From the NCBI RefSeq assembly GCF_004353845.1, contig NZ_CP037864.1, positions 3,720,001 through 3,784,000 on the forward strand: a stretch of 64,000 bases of DNA. The letters are read 5' to 3'. Positions 52,454 through 61,271 of the stretch are shown in pieces. The notes beneath the pieces were generated by a model. It worked only from the letters and a program-made list of their open reading frames with translations. It was not told the origin of the DNA and searched no databases. Numbering within the stretch: position 1 is the first letter of the stretch; each line of letters starts with the position of its first letter. A program made the position numbers and the translations under genes. The DNA comes from Citrobacter arsenatis (GTDB lineage Bacteria > Pseudomonadota > Gammaproteobacteria > Enterobacterales > Enterobacteriaceae).

Positions 52454-53113
52454 TCACACCTCCTGCTGCAAACGGCGATTTTCCAGCTGCGCAATCCACA
52501 AACGCAGCAGGTTTGCACCCACAAATTTGAACACGAGGATCACCGCCAACGGCGTAATCACCGGAACGGTAACTACCGTAAACAGCGCGGCACCCGAGGA
52601 AAAATAGTTGGTAATACACGCGCTACCGCTGGTTTGCCAGCAGGCAAAAATGGCGCGTTCCTGTTCAGTGATAATGCCCTCTTCCGCCATTTCTTTGGTC
52701 ATCCCTGCCGCGGCATCGGTATTTTGCAAATTCGCAATCAACGCCAGCGAACAAATACCTGGAATACCAAGTAACGGGCGCAGGACCGGCGTCATCAGCT
52801 GTTGCGCTGCCCGTAAACCACCCAGCCCTTCAGTGACGGCAATTATTCCGAGTGAAAGAATGACGGAAGGTGCCAGCTCAAGCGCGAATAAGAAACCGTC
52901 TTTTGCGCCCATACCGCCCGTGCCGCGAAAAGAGACCGCCGTGTCGCCCGCCGCATTAATTTGCCCAAACGCACCGTTGAGGACGGTGAAGTCAAAAACC
53001 CGCCACCATTCAGTGCTTTTCGCAAACATGCCGGAAAAAAGGATAATCGTAATAAAAAAAGCGAGATAACCGCCCCATCCCACCTTTTGCTGCGCGTGTG
53101 TGTTGTGACCCAT
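52454..53113 (-). CDS. yjiH: Inner membrane protein YjiH (SpmA/gate-domain family)
   Basis: 219-residue membrane protein with about six hydrophobic segments, beginning MGHNTHAQQKVGWGGYLAFF. First gene of the yjiH-yjiG-iadA transcript. Partner domain of YjiG in E. coli. Function unestablished. A GTATACA-containing palindromic region near 53225 is a possible operator. RBS CAGGAGAATAAA before ATG 53113. Confidence 0.9.
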   Translation of the reverse strand: MGHNTHAQQKVGWGGYLAFFITIILFSGMFAKSTEWWRVFDFTVLNGAFGQINAAGDTAVSFRGTGGMGAKDGFLFALELAPSVILSLGIIAVTEGLGGLRAAQQLMTPVLRPLLGIPGICSLALIANLQNTDAAAGMTKEMAEEGIITEQERAIFACWQTSGSACITNYFSSGAALFTVVTVPVITPLAVILVFKFVGANLLRLWIAQLENRRLQQEV

Positions 53114-53279
53114 TTTATTCTCCTGTTGGCCTTATTCCTTGCGTGACTAAAAGACATCACGCTGGTCAAGTTAAAGACAAACGCGGAAAAAAACGACAGC
53201 AGAGGAGATTATTCAGAATGTGTGTATACAGGTCAGACAAGTTCAGATCCGGCGACATTGCATCGCCGAATCCTGCAGA
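53114..53279 (-). promoter_or_regulatory. iadA-operon upstream region
   Basis: 166 bp between yjiH and perM. Contains TTGTCTGACCTG on the minus strand (53241-53230), resembling FadR/GntR-subfamily operators (TNGTNNNACNA except for the last base), next to TGTATACA (53223-53230). Low confidence. Confidence 0.3.
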
Positions 53280-54344
53280 TTAAGGTTCGTCAACGGCCTG
53301 ACCATCCGGCCAGGCATGCATTACCGCTTTGATTAACGTCGCCAGAGGAATCGCAAAGAAAACGCCCCAGAATCCCCACAGGCCGCCAAATATCACGACT
53401 GAGAGAATAATCACCAGCGGATGCAGATTTACCGCCTCTGAGAACAGCACGGGCACCAGCAAATTACCGTCCAGCGCCTGAATTATCAGGTACACGGCAA
53501 AACAGCTCCAGAACTCGGTGCCAAGCCCGAACTGGAACAGCGCCACGCCGACCACCGGAATAGTGACCACGAAAGCACCAATATAGGGGATCAGAACCGA
53601 GAACCCTACCAGCACCGCCAACAGCAACGAATAGTTGAGGCCAAACAGCAGGAAGCCGAGCCAGGTCGCCACACCAACCACCACCATTTCCAGCACCTTT
53701 CCGCGGATATAGTTGGTGATTTGCTGGTTCATCTCTTTCCATACCTGCCCCGCCAGTCCGCGATTACGCGGCAGCACCCGACGCACAGCGTTCAGCATTT
53801 GTCCTTTATCTTTGATCAGGAAGAACACCATCAACGGGACGAGAACCAGATAGACCGCCAGCGTCAGCAACCCGACCAGTGAAGCCAGCGAATATTTCAC
53901 CACCGAATCGCCCATGGTGAGCATTCGCGAGCGCATATTCTCCGCCATCGCATCAATAATGCCCGCATCCATCAGCGCCGGATAACGCCGCGGCAAGGTG
54001 GCGGCAAAATCAGACAATTTATTGAGCATACCGGGCATATCGCGGATCAGGTAGATCCCCTGCTGCCACGCGACGGGCATCACCACAAATGCCATCAGCA
54101 GCAGAATACCTACAAACACCACCAGCACTATCGATGTTGCCCAACGCCGTGAACAGCCAATATGTTCCAGCCGAACTGTCGGCCATTCGAGCAGGTACGC
54201 CAGCACAATGGCGACCAGCAGCGGCGCCAGAAGACCGCTAAAGAAGAACAGGATGCCAAAACCAGCAACCAGAATAATCAGCAAGGCGATGGCTTCGGGG
54301 TCGCTAAAGCGGCGACGATACCATTGCATCAACATTTCGAGCAT
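53280..54344 (-). CDS. perM: AI-2E/PerM-family permease PerM (YfgO)
   Basis: 354-residue membrane protein of the AI-2E transporter/UPF0118 family; about eight hydrophobic segments, with FSGLLAPLLVAIVLAYLLEWP at the start and the conserved VGFSVLIPYIGAFVVTIPV and GGLWGFWGVFFAIPLATLIK near the C terminus. In E. coli the transported substrate is unproven. ATG 54344 follows GGAAGGG. Divergent from bepA. Confidence 0.92.
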   Translation of the reverse strand: MLEMLMQWYRRRFSDPEAIALLIILVAGFGILFFFSGLLAPLLVAIVLAYLLEWPTVRLEHIGCSRRWATSIVLVVFVGILLLMAFVVMPVAWQQGIYLIRDMPGMLNKLSDFAATLPRRYPALMDAGIIDAMAENMRSRMLTMGDSVVKYSLASLVGLLTLAVYLVLVPLMVFFLIKDKGQMLNAVRRVLPRNRGLAGQVWKEMNQQITNYIRGKVLEMVVVGVATWLGFLLFGLNYSLLLAVLVGFSVLIPYIGAFVVTIPVVGVALFQFGLGTEFWSCFAVYLIIQALDGNLLVPVLFSEAVNLHPLVIILSVVIFGGLWGFWGVFFAIPLATLIKAVMHAWPDGQAVDEP

Positions 54345-54570
54345 AAAACCCTTCCATGAACCCAATAGCGGGATTGCGATCCCGAATTGTATCGAAATGT
54401 CACAGAAAAGACTTCGCTTTTTATGGTTGATTACGCAAAGTGAAAAGACATTTTTGCTGGGTGTTCATCGTCAGGTTTCGCAGTTACACTCCCTAAGCTT
54501 GCGGAGTGTGAACGATACTTCACAGCATTGGTCAAATGGCTATCTCAAAAAAGAATACAGGACAGAGGTT

Positions 54571-56034
54571 ATGTTCAGGCAGTTGAAAAAAAACCTGGTT
54601 GCTACCCTCATTGCCGCACTGACCATCGGTCAGGTTGCGCCCGCATTTGCTGACACCGCGGACACCCTGCCTGATATGGGAACCTCGGCAGGGAGTACGC
54701 TTTCCATAGGACAGGAAATGCAGATGGGCGATTATTACGTACGCCAGCTGCGCGGCAGTGCGCCATTAATTAACGATCCCTTGCTGACTCAATACATTAA
54801 TGCGCTGGGGATGCGTCTGGTCTCGCACGCTGACTCGGTAAAAACGCCCTTCACCTTCTTTTTGATTAACAACGATGAAATCAACGCCTTTGCTTTCTTT
54901 GGCGGCAACGTTGTCCTGCACTCGGCGTTATTCCGCTATTCCGATAACGAAAGCCAGCTGGCATCGGTTATGGCGCACGAAATTTCCCACGTTACGCAGC
55001 GTCACCTGGCGCGAGCTATGGAAGATCAGAAACGCAGCGCGCCGCTAACGTGGGTCGGTGCGTTAGGTTCAATTTTATTGGCGATGGCCAGCCCGCAGGC
55101 GGGTATGGCGGCGCTGACCGGTACGCTGGCGGGTACACGTCAGGGGATGATTAGCTTTACGCAGCAAAACGAACAGGAAGCAGACCGCATCGGTATTCAG
55201 GTGCTGCAGCGCTCGGGATTCGATCCCCAGGCCATGCCGACGTTTCTGGAAAAACTGCTCGATCAGGCCCGTTACTCTTCGCGCCCACCAGAAATTTTGC
55301 TGACTCACCCCTTGCCTGAAAGCCGTCTGTCGGACGCCCGTAACCGTGCTAACCAGATGCGCCCGGTGGTCGTCCAGTCGTCAGAAGATTTTTATCTGGC
55401 CAAGGCGCGCACCTTAGGCATGTACAATTCTGGTCGCAACCAGCTGACCGATGACCTGTTGAGTAACTGGTCGAAAGGCAACGTGCGTGAGCAACGTGCA
55501 GCGCAGTATGGCCGGGCACTCCAGGCGATGGAAGCCAGCAAATACGACGAGGCGCGTAAAGCGCTGCAACCGCTGCTGGCGGCAGATGCGAACAATGCCT
55601 GGTATCTCGACCTGGCAACGGATATCGATCTCGGTCAGAAGAAAACCAGCGACGCCATTAATCGCCTGAAAAACGCCCGCGACCTGCGTACCAACCCGGT
55701 ACTGCAGCTTAACCTGGCGAATGCGTATTTACAGGGCGGACAAGCTAAAGAGGCCGCGACCATCCTGAATCGCTATACGTTTAACCATAAAGACGACCCT
55801 AACGGCTGGGATCTGCTCGCGCAAACGGAAGCCAACCTGAACAACCGCGATCAGGAACTGGCGGCGCGCGCCGAAGGGTATGCCCTCGCTGGGCGTCTGG
55901 ATCAGGCGATTTCAATGCTCAGCAGCGCAAGTTCTCAGGTGAAGCTGGGTAGCCAACAGCAGGCCAGATACGATGCCCGTATCGACCAGCTACGCCAGTT
56001 GCAAGAGCGCTTTAAACCCTATACGAAGATGTAA
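54571..56034 (+). CDS. bepA: Beta-barrel assembly-enhancing protease BepA (YfgC)
   Basis: 487-residue periplasmic M48 metalloprotease and chaperone that helps LptD assembly and degrades stalled outer-membrane proteins. Signal peptide (MFRQLKKNLVATLIAALTIG, cleavage after AFA), zinc motif HEISH at 136-140 with downstream Glu in NEQEADRIGI, and a C-terminal TPR array from about residue 310. ATG 54571; the frame continues far upstream across the perM start but without a start signal. Confidence 0.95.
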   Translation: MFRQLKKNLVATLIAALTIGQVAPAFADTADTLPDMGTSAGSTLSIGQEMQMGDYYVRQLRGSAPLINDPLLTQYINALGMRLVSHADSVKTPFTFFLINNDEINAFAFFGGNVVLHSALFRYSDNESQLASVMAHEISHVTQRHLARAMEDQKRSAPLTWVGALGSILLAMASPQAGMAALTGTLAGTRQGMISFTQQNEQEADRIGIQVLQRSGFDPQAMPTFLEKLLDQARYSSRPPEILLTHPLPESRLSDARNRANQMRPVVVQSSEDFYLAKARTLGMYNSGRNQLTDDLLSNWSKGNVREQRAAQYGRALQAMEASKYDEARKALQPLLAADANNAWYLDLATDIDLGQKKTSDAINRLKNARDLRTNPVLQLNLANAYLQGGQAKEAATILNRYTFNHKDDPNGWDLLAQTEANLNNRDQELAARAEGYALAGRLDQAISMLSSASSQVKLGSQQQARYDARIDQLRQLQERFKPYTKM

Positions 56035-56046
56035 TTATCGAACCCT

Positions 56047-56135
56047 TGCCGGATGGCGACGCTGTAGCGTCTTATCCGGCCTACGTCAGACGCGATATGT
56101 AGGCCGGATAAGACCTTTTGGCCGCCATCCGGCAG
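56047..56135. repeat. REP/BIME pair between bepA and yfgD
   Basis: Inverted REP units (GCCGGATGGCGACGCTG...TTATCCGGCCTAC and GTAGGCCGGATAAGACC...GCCATCCGGC) between two genes in the same orientation. Confidence 0.9.
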
Positions 56136-56157
56136 TATTGTTATGCAAGGAGAAGTC

Positions 56158-56517
56158 ATGTCAGACGCGATTAAAATCTACCATAATCCACGCTGCTCCA
56201 AGAGCCGCGAAACGCTGGAATTGCTGAAGTCCAACGGCGTGGATCCGCAAGTAGTGCTGTATCTGGAAACGCCGGCTGATGCCGCAACCCTGCGTGAACT
56301 GCTGCAGATGCTGGGCATGTCCAGCGCGCGTGAGCTGATGCGCCAGAAAGAAGATCTCTATAAGTCGCTTAACCTGGCGGACAAAAATCTGAGTGAAGAT
56401 GCCCTGATTCAGGCAATGGTGGAAAACCCGAAACTGATGGAGCGCCCCATTGTGGTGGCCAAAGGCCAGGCGCGGATTGGACGCCCGCCGGAGCAGGTAC
56501 TGGAAATTCTCGATTAA
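56158..56517 (+). CDS. yfgD: ArsC-family reductase-like protein YfgD
   Basis: 119-residue ArsC-superfamily protein. KIYHNPRCSKSRETLELLK contains the single reactive cysteine of arsenate reductases; RPIVVAKGQARIGRPPEQVLEIL is the conserved C-terminal signature with Arg residues that contact arsenate in ArsC. Whether it reduces arsenate in vivo is untested here. ATG 56158 has AAGGAG. Confidence 0.92.
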   Translation: MSDAIKIYHNPRCSKSRETLELLKSNGVDPQVVLYLETPADAATLRELLQMLGMSSARELMRQKEDLYKSLNLADKNLSEDALIQAMVENPKLMERPIVVAKGQARIGRPPEQVLEILD

Positions 56518-56552
56518 CCTGCAATCTGCCGCAGTCTTTTCGGCTGCGGCGC

Positions 56553-57254
56553 TTACAGCTTCAGTATCTCTTTTACGAACGGAATAGTCAGCTTACGCTG
56601 GGCGGTGATCGATGCGTGATCAAGCTGATCCAACGTCATAAACAGCGTTCGCATTTCCCGATCCAGACGCTTAAGCAGGAAGCGACCTACGTCTTCCGGC
56701 AGTTCAAATCCACGCAACCTGGCGCGCAATTGCAACGCCTGTAGCTTGTCTTCATCGGAAAGCGGCTGCAGCTTGTAGATTTGCCCCCAGTCCAGACGCG
56801 AGGCGAGATCCGGCAATCCCAGATTCAGTTGTCTTGGCGGACGATCGCCAGTGATCAACAGGCGCGTTTTCCCCGACTCCAGAATGCGGTTGTAGAGATC
56901 AAAGATCGCCATTTCCCACAGCGAATCACCGGCTACACATTCGATGTTATCGATGCATACCAGCGATAAATGCTCCATCCCGTCGAGCACCTCAGGGACG
57001 AACCAGGTGCGTTTATCGAGCGGTACGTAGCCTACCGCATCACCGCGCGCGGACAGTTCCGCACAGGCTGCATGCAGCAAATGACTACGGCCAGCGCCTT
57101 CACGCGACCAGAGATAAATATACCCGCTATGTTCCTGACGCAGCACGTTTTGCAGTGCAGCCAGTAAAGAGGAGTTATCCCCCGGCCAGAAACTCGCAAA
57201 AGTTTCGTCGTCAGGAAGATAAAGTGGCAAAGAGAGCTGTGCCGGTGTGTTCAG
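56553..57254 (-). CDS. hda: DnaA regulatory inactivator Hda
   Basis: 233-residue AAA+ protein that, bound to the DNA-loaded sliding clamp, promotes ATP hydrolysis by DnaA and prevents re-initiation. Clamp-binding motif QLSLPL lies close to the N terminus (residues 6-11); the degenerate P-loop REGAGRSH and sensor/arginine regions follow. I start it at the CTG codon 57254 (read as Met; MNTPAQLSLPL), which has TTGAGGTA upstream, in line with the CUG start known for E. coli Hda; a longer ATG start exists at 57278. Confidence 0.9.
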   Translation of the reverse strand: MNTPAQLSLPLYLPDDETFASFWPGDNSSLLAALQNVLRQEHSGYIYLWSREGAGRSHLLHAACAELSARGDAVGYVPLDKRTWFVPEVLDGMEHLSLVCIDNIECVAGDSLWEMAIFDLYNRILESGKTRLLITGDRPPRQLNLGLPDLASRLDWGQIYKLQPLSDEDKLQALQLRARLRGFELPEDVGRFLLKRLDREMRTLFMTLDQLDHASITAQRKLTIPFVKEILKL

Positions 57255-57349
57255 AGATACCTCAACCCAGGATTTCATAAAATCGCGTTGAGTTTAACAC
57301 AGAAATACGTCGTGATAGAACCGGGCAGCATCGCCGCCCGGTCAGAGAT

Positions 57350-58639
57350 TTACTGTTGCGGACTATCCGCATCTTTCGCGTCAAGCACGACTTCTTCCGG
57401 ACGCAGCAGGCTGATAACTTTGAAAATCAGGCTCAGGCAGACGCCAACAATGGTCGCCAGCGCCATGCCTTTCAGCTCTGCGGCACCAATGTGAACTTTC
57501 GCGCCACTCACGCCGATGATCAAAATAACCGAGGTCAGGATCAGGTTTTGCGCTTTGTTGTAGTCAACTTTCGACTCGATCAGTACGCGAATACCAGAAG
57601 CGCCAATCACACCGTACAGCAACAGCGATACGCCGCCCATGACCGGCAGTGGAATGATTTGGATCGCCGCCGCCAGTTTACCCACACAGGAGAGCAGAAT
57701 GGCGAAAATCGCCGCCCCGCCGATAACCCAGGTACTGTAAACGCGGGTAATCGCCATTACGCCAATATTTTCGCCGTACGTGGTGTTCGGCGTAGAGCCG
57801 AAGAAACCGGAGATAACCGTAGACAGACCGTTAGCAAACATAGAACGATGCAGGCCTGGGTCGCGAATCAGATCTTTTTTCACGATATTCGCAGTTACCA
57901 CCAGGTGCCCGACGTGTTCAGCAATGACCACCAGCGCAGCAGGCAGGATGGTCAGAATGGCAACCCATTCAAAGCGCGGCGTATAGAACGTTGGCAGCGC
58001 GAACCAGTGGGCCTGCGCAATCGGCGTGGTGTCCACGACGCCCATCACGAAGGAGAGCGCATAACCGGCCAGCACCCCAATCAGAATCGGGATAATCGCC
58101 ATAAAACCGCGGAACAGTACGGAGCCAAATACCGTAACCGCCAGCGTCACCATAGAGATGATGATGGTTTTTGAATCCGGTAATTGACCCTCAGCAGGCA
58201 GTAATCCCGCCATGCCCGCAGCGACACCAGCCAGCTCCAGACCAATGACGGCAACGATTGCGCCCATCGCCGCAGGTGGGAACATCACATCCAGCCAGCC
58301 GGTACCTGCTTTCTTAACGATAAAAGAAACCAGGCAGAACAGGACGCCGCACATAATGAAGCCACCCAGCGCCACTTCATACCCTAACGGCAGCAGCAAC
58401 AGTACTGGGGAAATAAATGCAAAGCTGGAACCCAGATATGCCGGGATTTTTCCTTTACAAATAAAGAGATACAGCAACGTACCAATGCCGTTAAACAGCA
58501 AAACGGTAGCCGGGTTGATGTGAAACAGGACTGGCACCAGTACCGTTGCGCCAAACATGGCGAACAGGTGCTGCAAACTAAGCGGGATTGTCTGTAAAAG
58601 CGGCGGTCTTTCACTCACCCCGATAGCACGGCGCGTCAT
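57350..58639 (-). CDS. uraA: Uracil:proton symporter UraA
   Basis: 429-residue NCS2-family symporter taking up uracil. Fourteen transmembrane segments; family signatures MFGATVLVPVLF near 40, GLELAGVAAGMAGLL, and the uracil-site glutamates in IAEHVGHLV (near 241) and FGSTPNTTYGENIG. ATG 58639 follows CAGAGGAAAAC. Downstream of upp with a terminator-like stem between them. Confidence 0.95.
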   Translation of the reverse strand: MTRRAIGVSERPPLLQTIPLSLQHLFAMFGATVLVPVLFHINPATVLLFNGIGTLLYLFICKGKIPAYLGSSFAFISPVLLLLPLGYEVALGGFIMCGVLFCLVSFIVKKAGTGWLDVMFPPAAMGAIVAVIGLELAGVAAGMAGLLPAEGQLPDSKTIIISMVTLAVTVFGSVLFRGFMAIIPILIGVLAGYALSFVMGVVDTTPIAQAHWFALPTFYTPRFEWVAILTILPAALVVIAEHVGHLVVTANIVKKDLIRDPGLHRSMFANGLSTVISGFFGSTPNTTYGENIGVMAITRVYSTWVIGGAAIFAILLSCVGKLAAAIQIIPLPVMGGVSLLLYGVIGASGIRVLIESKVDYNKAQNLILTSVILIIGVSGAKVHIGAAELKGMALATIVGVCLSLIFKVISLLRPEEVVLDAKDADSPQQ

Positions 58640-58690
58640 AGTGTTTTCCTCTGAGTGTTGTTTGTTATTAGCCATTGGGTTGTTTTATTC

Positions 58691-58718
58691 AAAAAAAAGC
58701 CGACTCTTAAAGTCGGCT
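58691..58718 (-). terminator. Terminator/attenuator between upp and uraA
   Basis: Minus-strand stem AGCCGACT / AGTCGGCT with a five-base loop followed by TTTTTTTT. It lies between the upp stop and the uraA start, so it probably limits transcription into uraA. Confidence 0.85.
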
Positions 58719-58735
58719 TCTTTTCACTTATTCTT

Positions 58736-59362
58736 TTACTTTGTACCAAAAATCTTATCGCCGGCATCGCCGAGTCCCGGAATAATGTATCCGTGCTCGT
58801 TCAGTCCCTGATCGATGGAGGCCGTGTACAGCTCAACATCCGGGTGTGCTTTTTCCAGTGCCGCGATACCTTCTGGCGCCGCAACCAGGACCAGCACCTT
58901 AATGCTGGTGCAGCCTGCGTTTTTCAGCAGGTCGATGGTCGCGATAACGGAACCACCGGTTGCCAGCATTGGGTCAACGATCAGCGCCATACGCTCATCA
59001 ATGTTAGAAACCAGCTTCTGGAAGTACGGCACCGGCTCCAGCGTCTCTTCGTTACGGTACATACCGACCACGCTGATACGCGCGCTCGGAACGTTTTCCA
59101 AAACGCCTTCCATCATGCCCAGGCCCGCACGCAGGATTGGTACAACGGTGATTTTCTTGCCTTTGATTTGGTCAACTTCAACCGGACCGTTCCAGCCTTC
59201 AATGGTCACCTTTTCGGTTTCCAGACCAGCGGTTGCTTCATAAGTCAGCAGGCTGCCAACTTCCGAGGCGAGTTCACGAAAGCGTTTAGTGCTGATGTCG
59301 TTTTCACGCATCAGTCCCAGCTTGTGTTTGACGAGTGGGTGTTTGACTTCCACGATCTTCAT
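58736..59362 (-). CDS. upp: Uracil phosphoribosyltransferase Upp
   Basis: 208-residue salvage enzyme converting uracil and PRPP to UMP. PRPP-binding motif VDPMLATGGSVIATIDLLK near 130-148; the uracil loop is ASIDQGLNEHGYIIPGLGDAGD near 180-200. Length equals E. coli Upp. Start ATG behind GGAGAAGAG. In E. coli it is divergent from purM; here a GH1 gene lies between. Confidence 0.97.
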   Translation of the reverse strand: MKIVEVKHPLVKHKLGLMRENDISTKRFRELASEVGSLLTYEATAGLETEKVTIEGWNGPVEVDQIKGKKITVVPILRAGLGMMEGVLENVPSARISVVGMYRNEETLEPVPYFQKLVSNIDERMALIVDPMLATGGSVIATIDLLKNAGCTSIKVLVLVAAPEGIAALEKAHPDVELYTASIDQGLNEHGYIIPGLGDAGDKIFGTK

Positions 59363-59500
59363 ACTCTTCTCCTTTCCTCAGACGAGTGGCAACCACAAAA
59401 AAAATCGCCGGATTATACCGCTTTTCGTCTCTGGCGCAACACTGCATACGCTTGATATGGATCAACCAAAGTCACTTGCGTCTGGATGATGAGTATAAAA

Positions 59501-59527
59501 CAAGCCCCGCACTCATGGCGGGGATTG
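59501..59527 (-). terminator. Terminator-like stem beyond the GH1 gene
   Basis: Minus-strand stem CCCCGC / GCGGGG with a seven-base loop and TTGTTTTA after it, 19 bp beyond the GH1 stop codon. Confidence 0.65.
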
Positions 59528-59545
59528 TTATCAATGCTATGAATT

Positions 59546-60976
59546 TTAAAGATATTCAGCATTGGTCTGGATGACGTTTTGATACCATGAAAAAGATTTC
59601 TTAGGCGAGCGTGCTAATGTCCCGCTGCCGTCATTATTTTTATCGACGTAGATAAACCCGTAGCGTTTTTTCATCTCCCCCGTTCCGGCCGAGACTAAAT
59701 CAATACAGCCCCACGGGGTATATCCCATCAGATCCACGCCATCTTCCACCACCGCTTTTTTCATCTCACGTATATGGGCAGCAAGGTAGTCGATACGGTA
59801 CTGGTCGTTCACCGTACCATCGCTCTCACGCACATCGATCGCGCCAAATCCATTCTCCACAATAAATAGCGGCAACTGATAATGATCCCAGAACCAGTTC
59901 AACGAATAGCGCAGTCCGACGGGATCAATCTGCCAGCCCCAGTCCGATTTCTGTACGTACGGGTTGGAAACCAGGCTTTTCGACTCGTCGTAATCCAACT
60001 CAGGGTTGTCCGCCGTTGCCTGGGTCGCGAAAGACATATAGTAGCTAAAGCCAATGTAATCGACGCAGCCCTCGGCCAACGCCTGACGGTCTTCTTCGGT
60101 GATATCCAGTTTAAAGCCACGCCGGGCAAAGTAGTTGAGAAGATGCCGCGGGTATTTGCCGCGCACATGGACGTCGGTGAACCAGTAACGCCGGTGCATG
60201 GCGTTCATTGCCATCATCATATCGTCTGGGGCGCAGGTCAGCGGATAGATAGGACACATGGCAATCATGCACCCTATCTGCAATGCTGGGTTAATCTCAC
60301 GTGCGACCTTTACCGCTAACGCGCTTGCCACCAGCTCATAATGCGCGGCCTGGTACATGACCGGCTCTCGGTCTTCGCCGGGCTGGTATTTCAGGCCAGA
60401 GTTAGTAAAGGGGGCGAAGTCTTCATGATAATTTGCCTGGTTGTTAATCTCATTAAACGTCATCCAGTACTTCACTTTGTGCTGGTAACGAGTAAATACC
60501 ACCCCGGCAAAACGGACAAAGAACTCGATAAGCTTGCGGTTGCGCCAGCCGCCGTATTCCGTCACCAGATGGTAAGGCATCTCGAAATGCGACAACGTAA
60601 TCACCGGCTCAATGCCATATTTCAGGCATTCGTCAAACAGGTCATCATAGAACTGTAGGCCAGCCTCATTGGGTTGCGCTTCGTCGCCTAAAGGGAAAAT
60701 ACGCGTCCAGGCGATAGAGGTACGAAAACATTTAAACCCCATTTCGGCAAACAGCTTGATGTCGTCTTTATAGCGATGATAAAAATCGATGGCGTCGTGG
60801 TTAGGATAGTTTTTACCGGCAATCACACCGTCGGTGATTTCACGTGCTACACCGTGCGCCCCCGCCGTCATGACATCGGCAACGCTGACGCCTTTTCCGC
60901 CCTCCTGCCAGCCACCTTCCAGTTGATGAGCGGCTACGGCGCCACCCCACATGAAATTTGCTTTAAATCCTGACAT
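59546..60976 (-). CDS. 6-phospho-beta-glucosidase, GH1 family (BglA-like)
   Basis: 476-residue glycoside hydrolase of family 1 that cleaves phosphorylated beta-glucosides entering via a PTS (for example arbutin-, salicin- or cellobiose-6-phosphate). Acid/base Glu176 in TFNEIN and nucleophile Glu374 in IVENG are present; Ser429, Lys437 and Tyr439 (SAGTGEMKKRYGF) match the phosphate-binding residues of the 6-phospho type. It resembles E. coli BglA more than AscB, and is clearly diverged from it. No PTS permease gene is adjacent. The gene is inserted between upp and purM; AscG/GalR-type palindromes precede it. Confidence 0.93.
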   Translation of the reverse strand: MSGFKANFMWGGAVAAHQLEGGWQEGGKGVSVADVMTAGAHGVAREITDGVIAGKNYPNHDAIDFYHRYKDDIKLFAEMGFKCFRTSIAWTRIFPLGDEAQPNEAGLQFYDDLFDECLKYGIEPVITLSHFEMPYHLVTEYGGWRNRKLIEFFVRFAGVVFTRYQHKVKYWMTFNEINNQANYHEDFAPFTNSGLKYQPGEDREPVMYQAAHYELVASALAVKVAREINPALQIGCMIAMCPIYPLTCAPDDMMMAMNAMHRRYWFTDVHVRGKYPRHLLNYFARRGFKLDITEEDRQALAEGCVDYIGFSYYMSFATQATADNPELDYDESKSLVSNPYVQKSDWGWQIDPVGLRYSLNWFWDHYQLPLFIVENGFGAIDVRESDGTVNDQYRIDYLAAHIREMKKAVVEDGVDLMGYTPWGCIDLVSAGTGEMKKRYGFIYVDKNNDGSGTLARSPKKSFSWYQNVIQTNAEYL

Positions 60977-61039
60977 ACCCTTCCCCTATCGTGATGACTC
61001 TGCGCAAAACGCTGTTGATGAGGTTCGCAACAGAAAACA

Positions 61040-61051
61040 GAAACCGGTTTC
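61040..61051 (-). promoter_or_regulatory. GalR/LacI-type operator 1 of the GH1 gene (AscG-like)
   Basis: Perfect palindrome GAAACCGGTTTC, the core of the AscG operator (TGAAACCGGTTTCA). It lies 64 bp before the GH1 start. A second near-copy lies 57 bp further. Confidence 0.7.
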
Positions 61052-61096
61052 AGTACGATACTGTGCATTCGGCTGGCAGGTTTCAAGCACAAGACT

Positions 61097-61108
61097 GTAC
61101 CCGGTTTC
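61097..61108 (-). promoter_or_regulatory. GalR/LacI-type operator 2 of the GH1 gene (AscG-like)
   Basis: GTACCCGGTTTC retains the CCGGTTTC half and CG centre of the AscG-type site; the other half-site is degenerate (GTAC for GAAA). Spacing of 57 bp between the centres of the two sites would allow a DNA loop, as known for LacI-family repressors. Confidence 0.5.
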
Positions 61109-61193
61109 ATTTTCGTGGTGCAGTTCAAACAAATAGATAAATGATTGTAAAATGCCGAAAAAATCAGCAGATAAAACTTGCTGCAGAGCAGGC

Positions 61194-61209
61194 TCGCAAA
61201 CGTTTGCTT
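61194..61209 (+). promoter_or_regulatory. PurR operator of purMN
   Basis: TCGCAAACGTTTGCTT keeps the CGCAAACGTTTGC core of the PurR consensus and lies 63 bp upstream of the purM start, as in E. coli. Confidence 0.85.
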
Positions 61210-61271
61210 TCCCTGTTAGAATTGCGCCGAATTTAACTTTTACTGCAAGTAAACATGTGGGGAAGCAGGCA

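Noticed and set aside
54208..54570. Long in-frame extension of bepA across the perM start
   Set aside because: It lacks a signal peptide and a ribosome-binding site, and overlaps the divergent perM gene; ATG 54571 gives a normal signal peptide and the known length.
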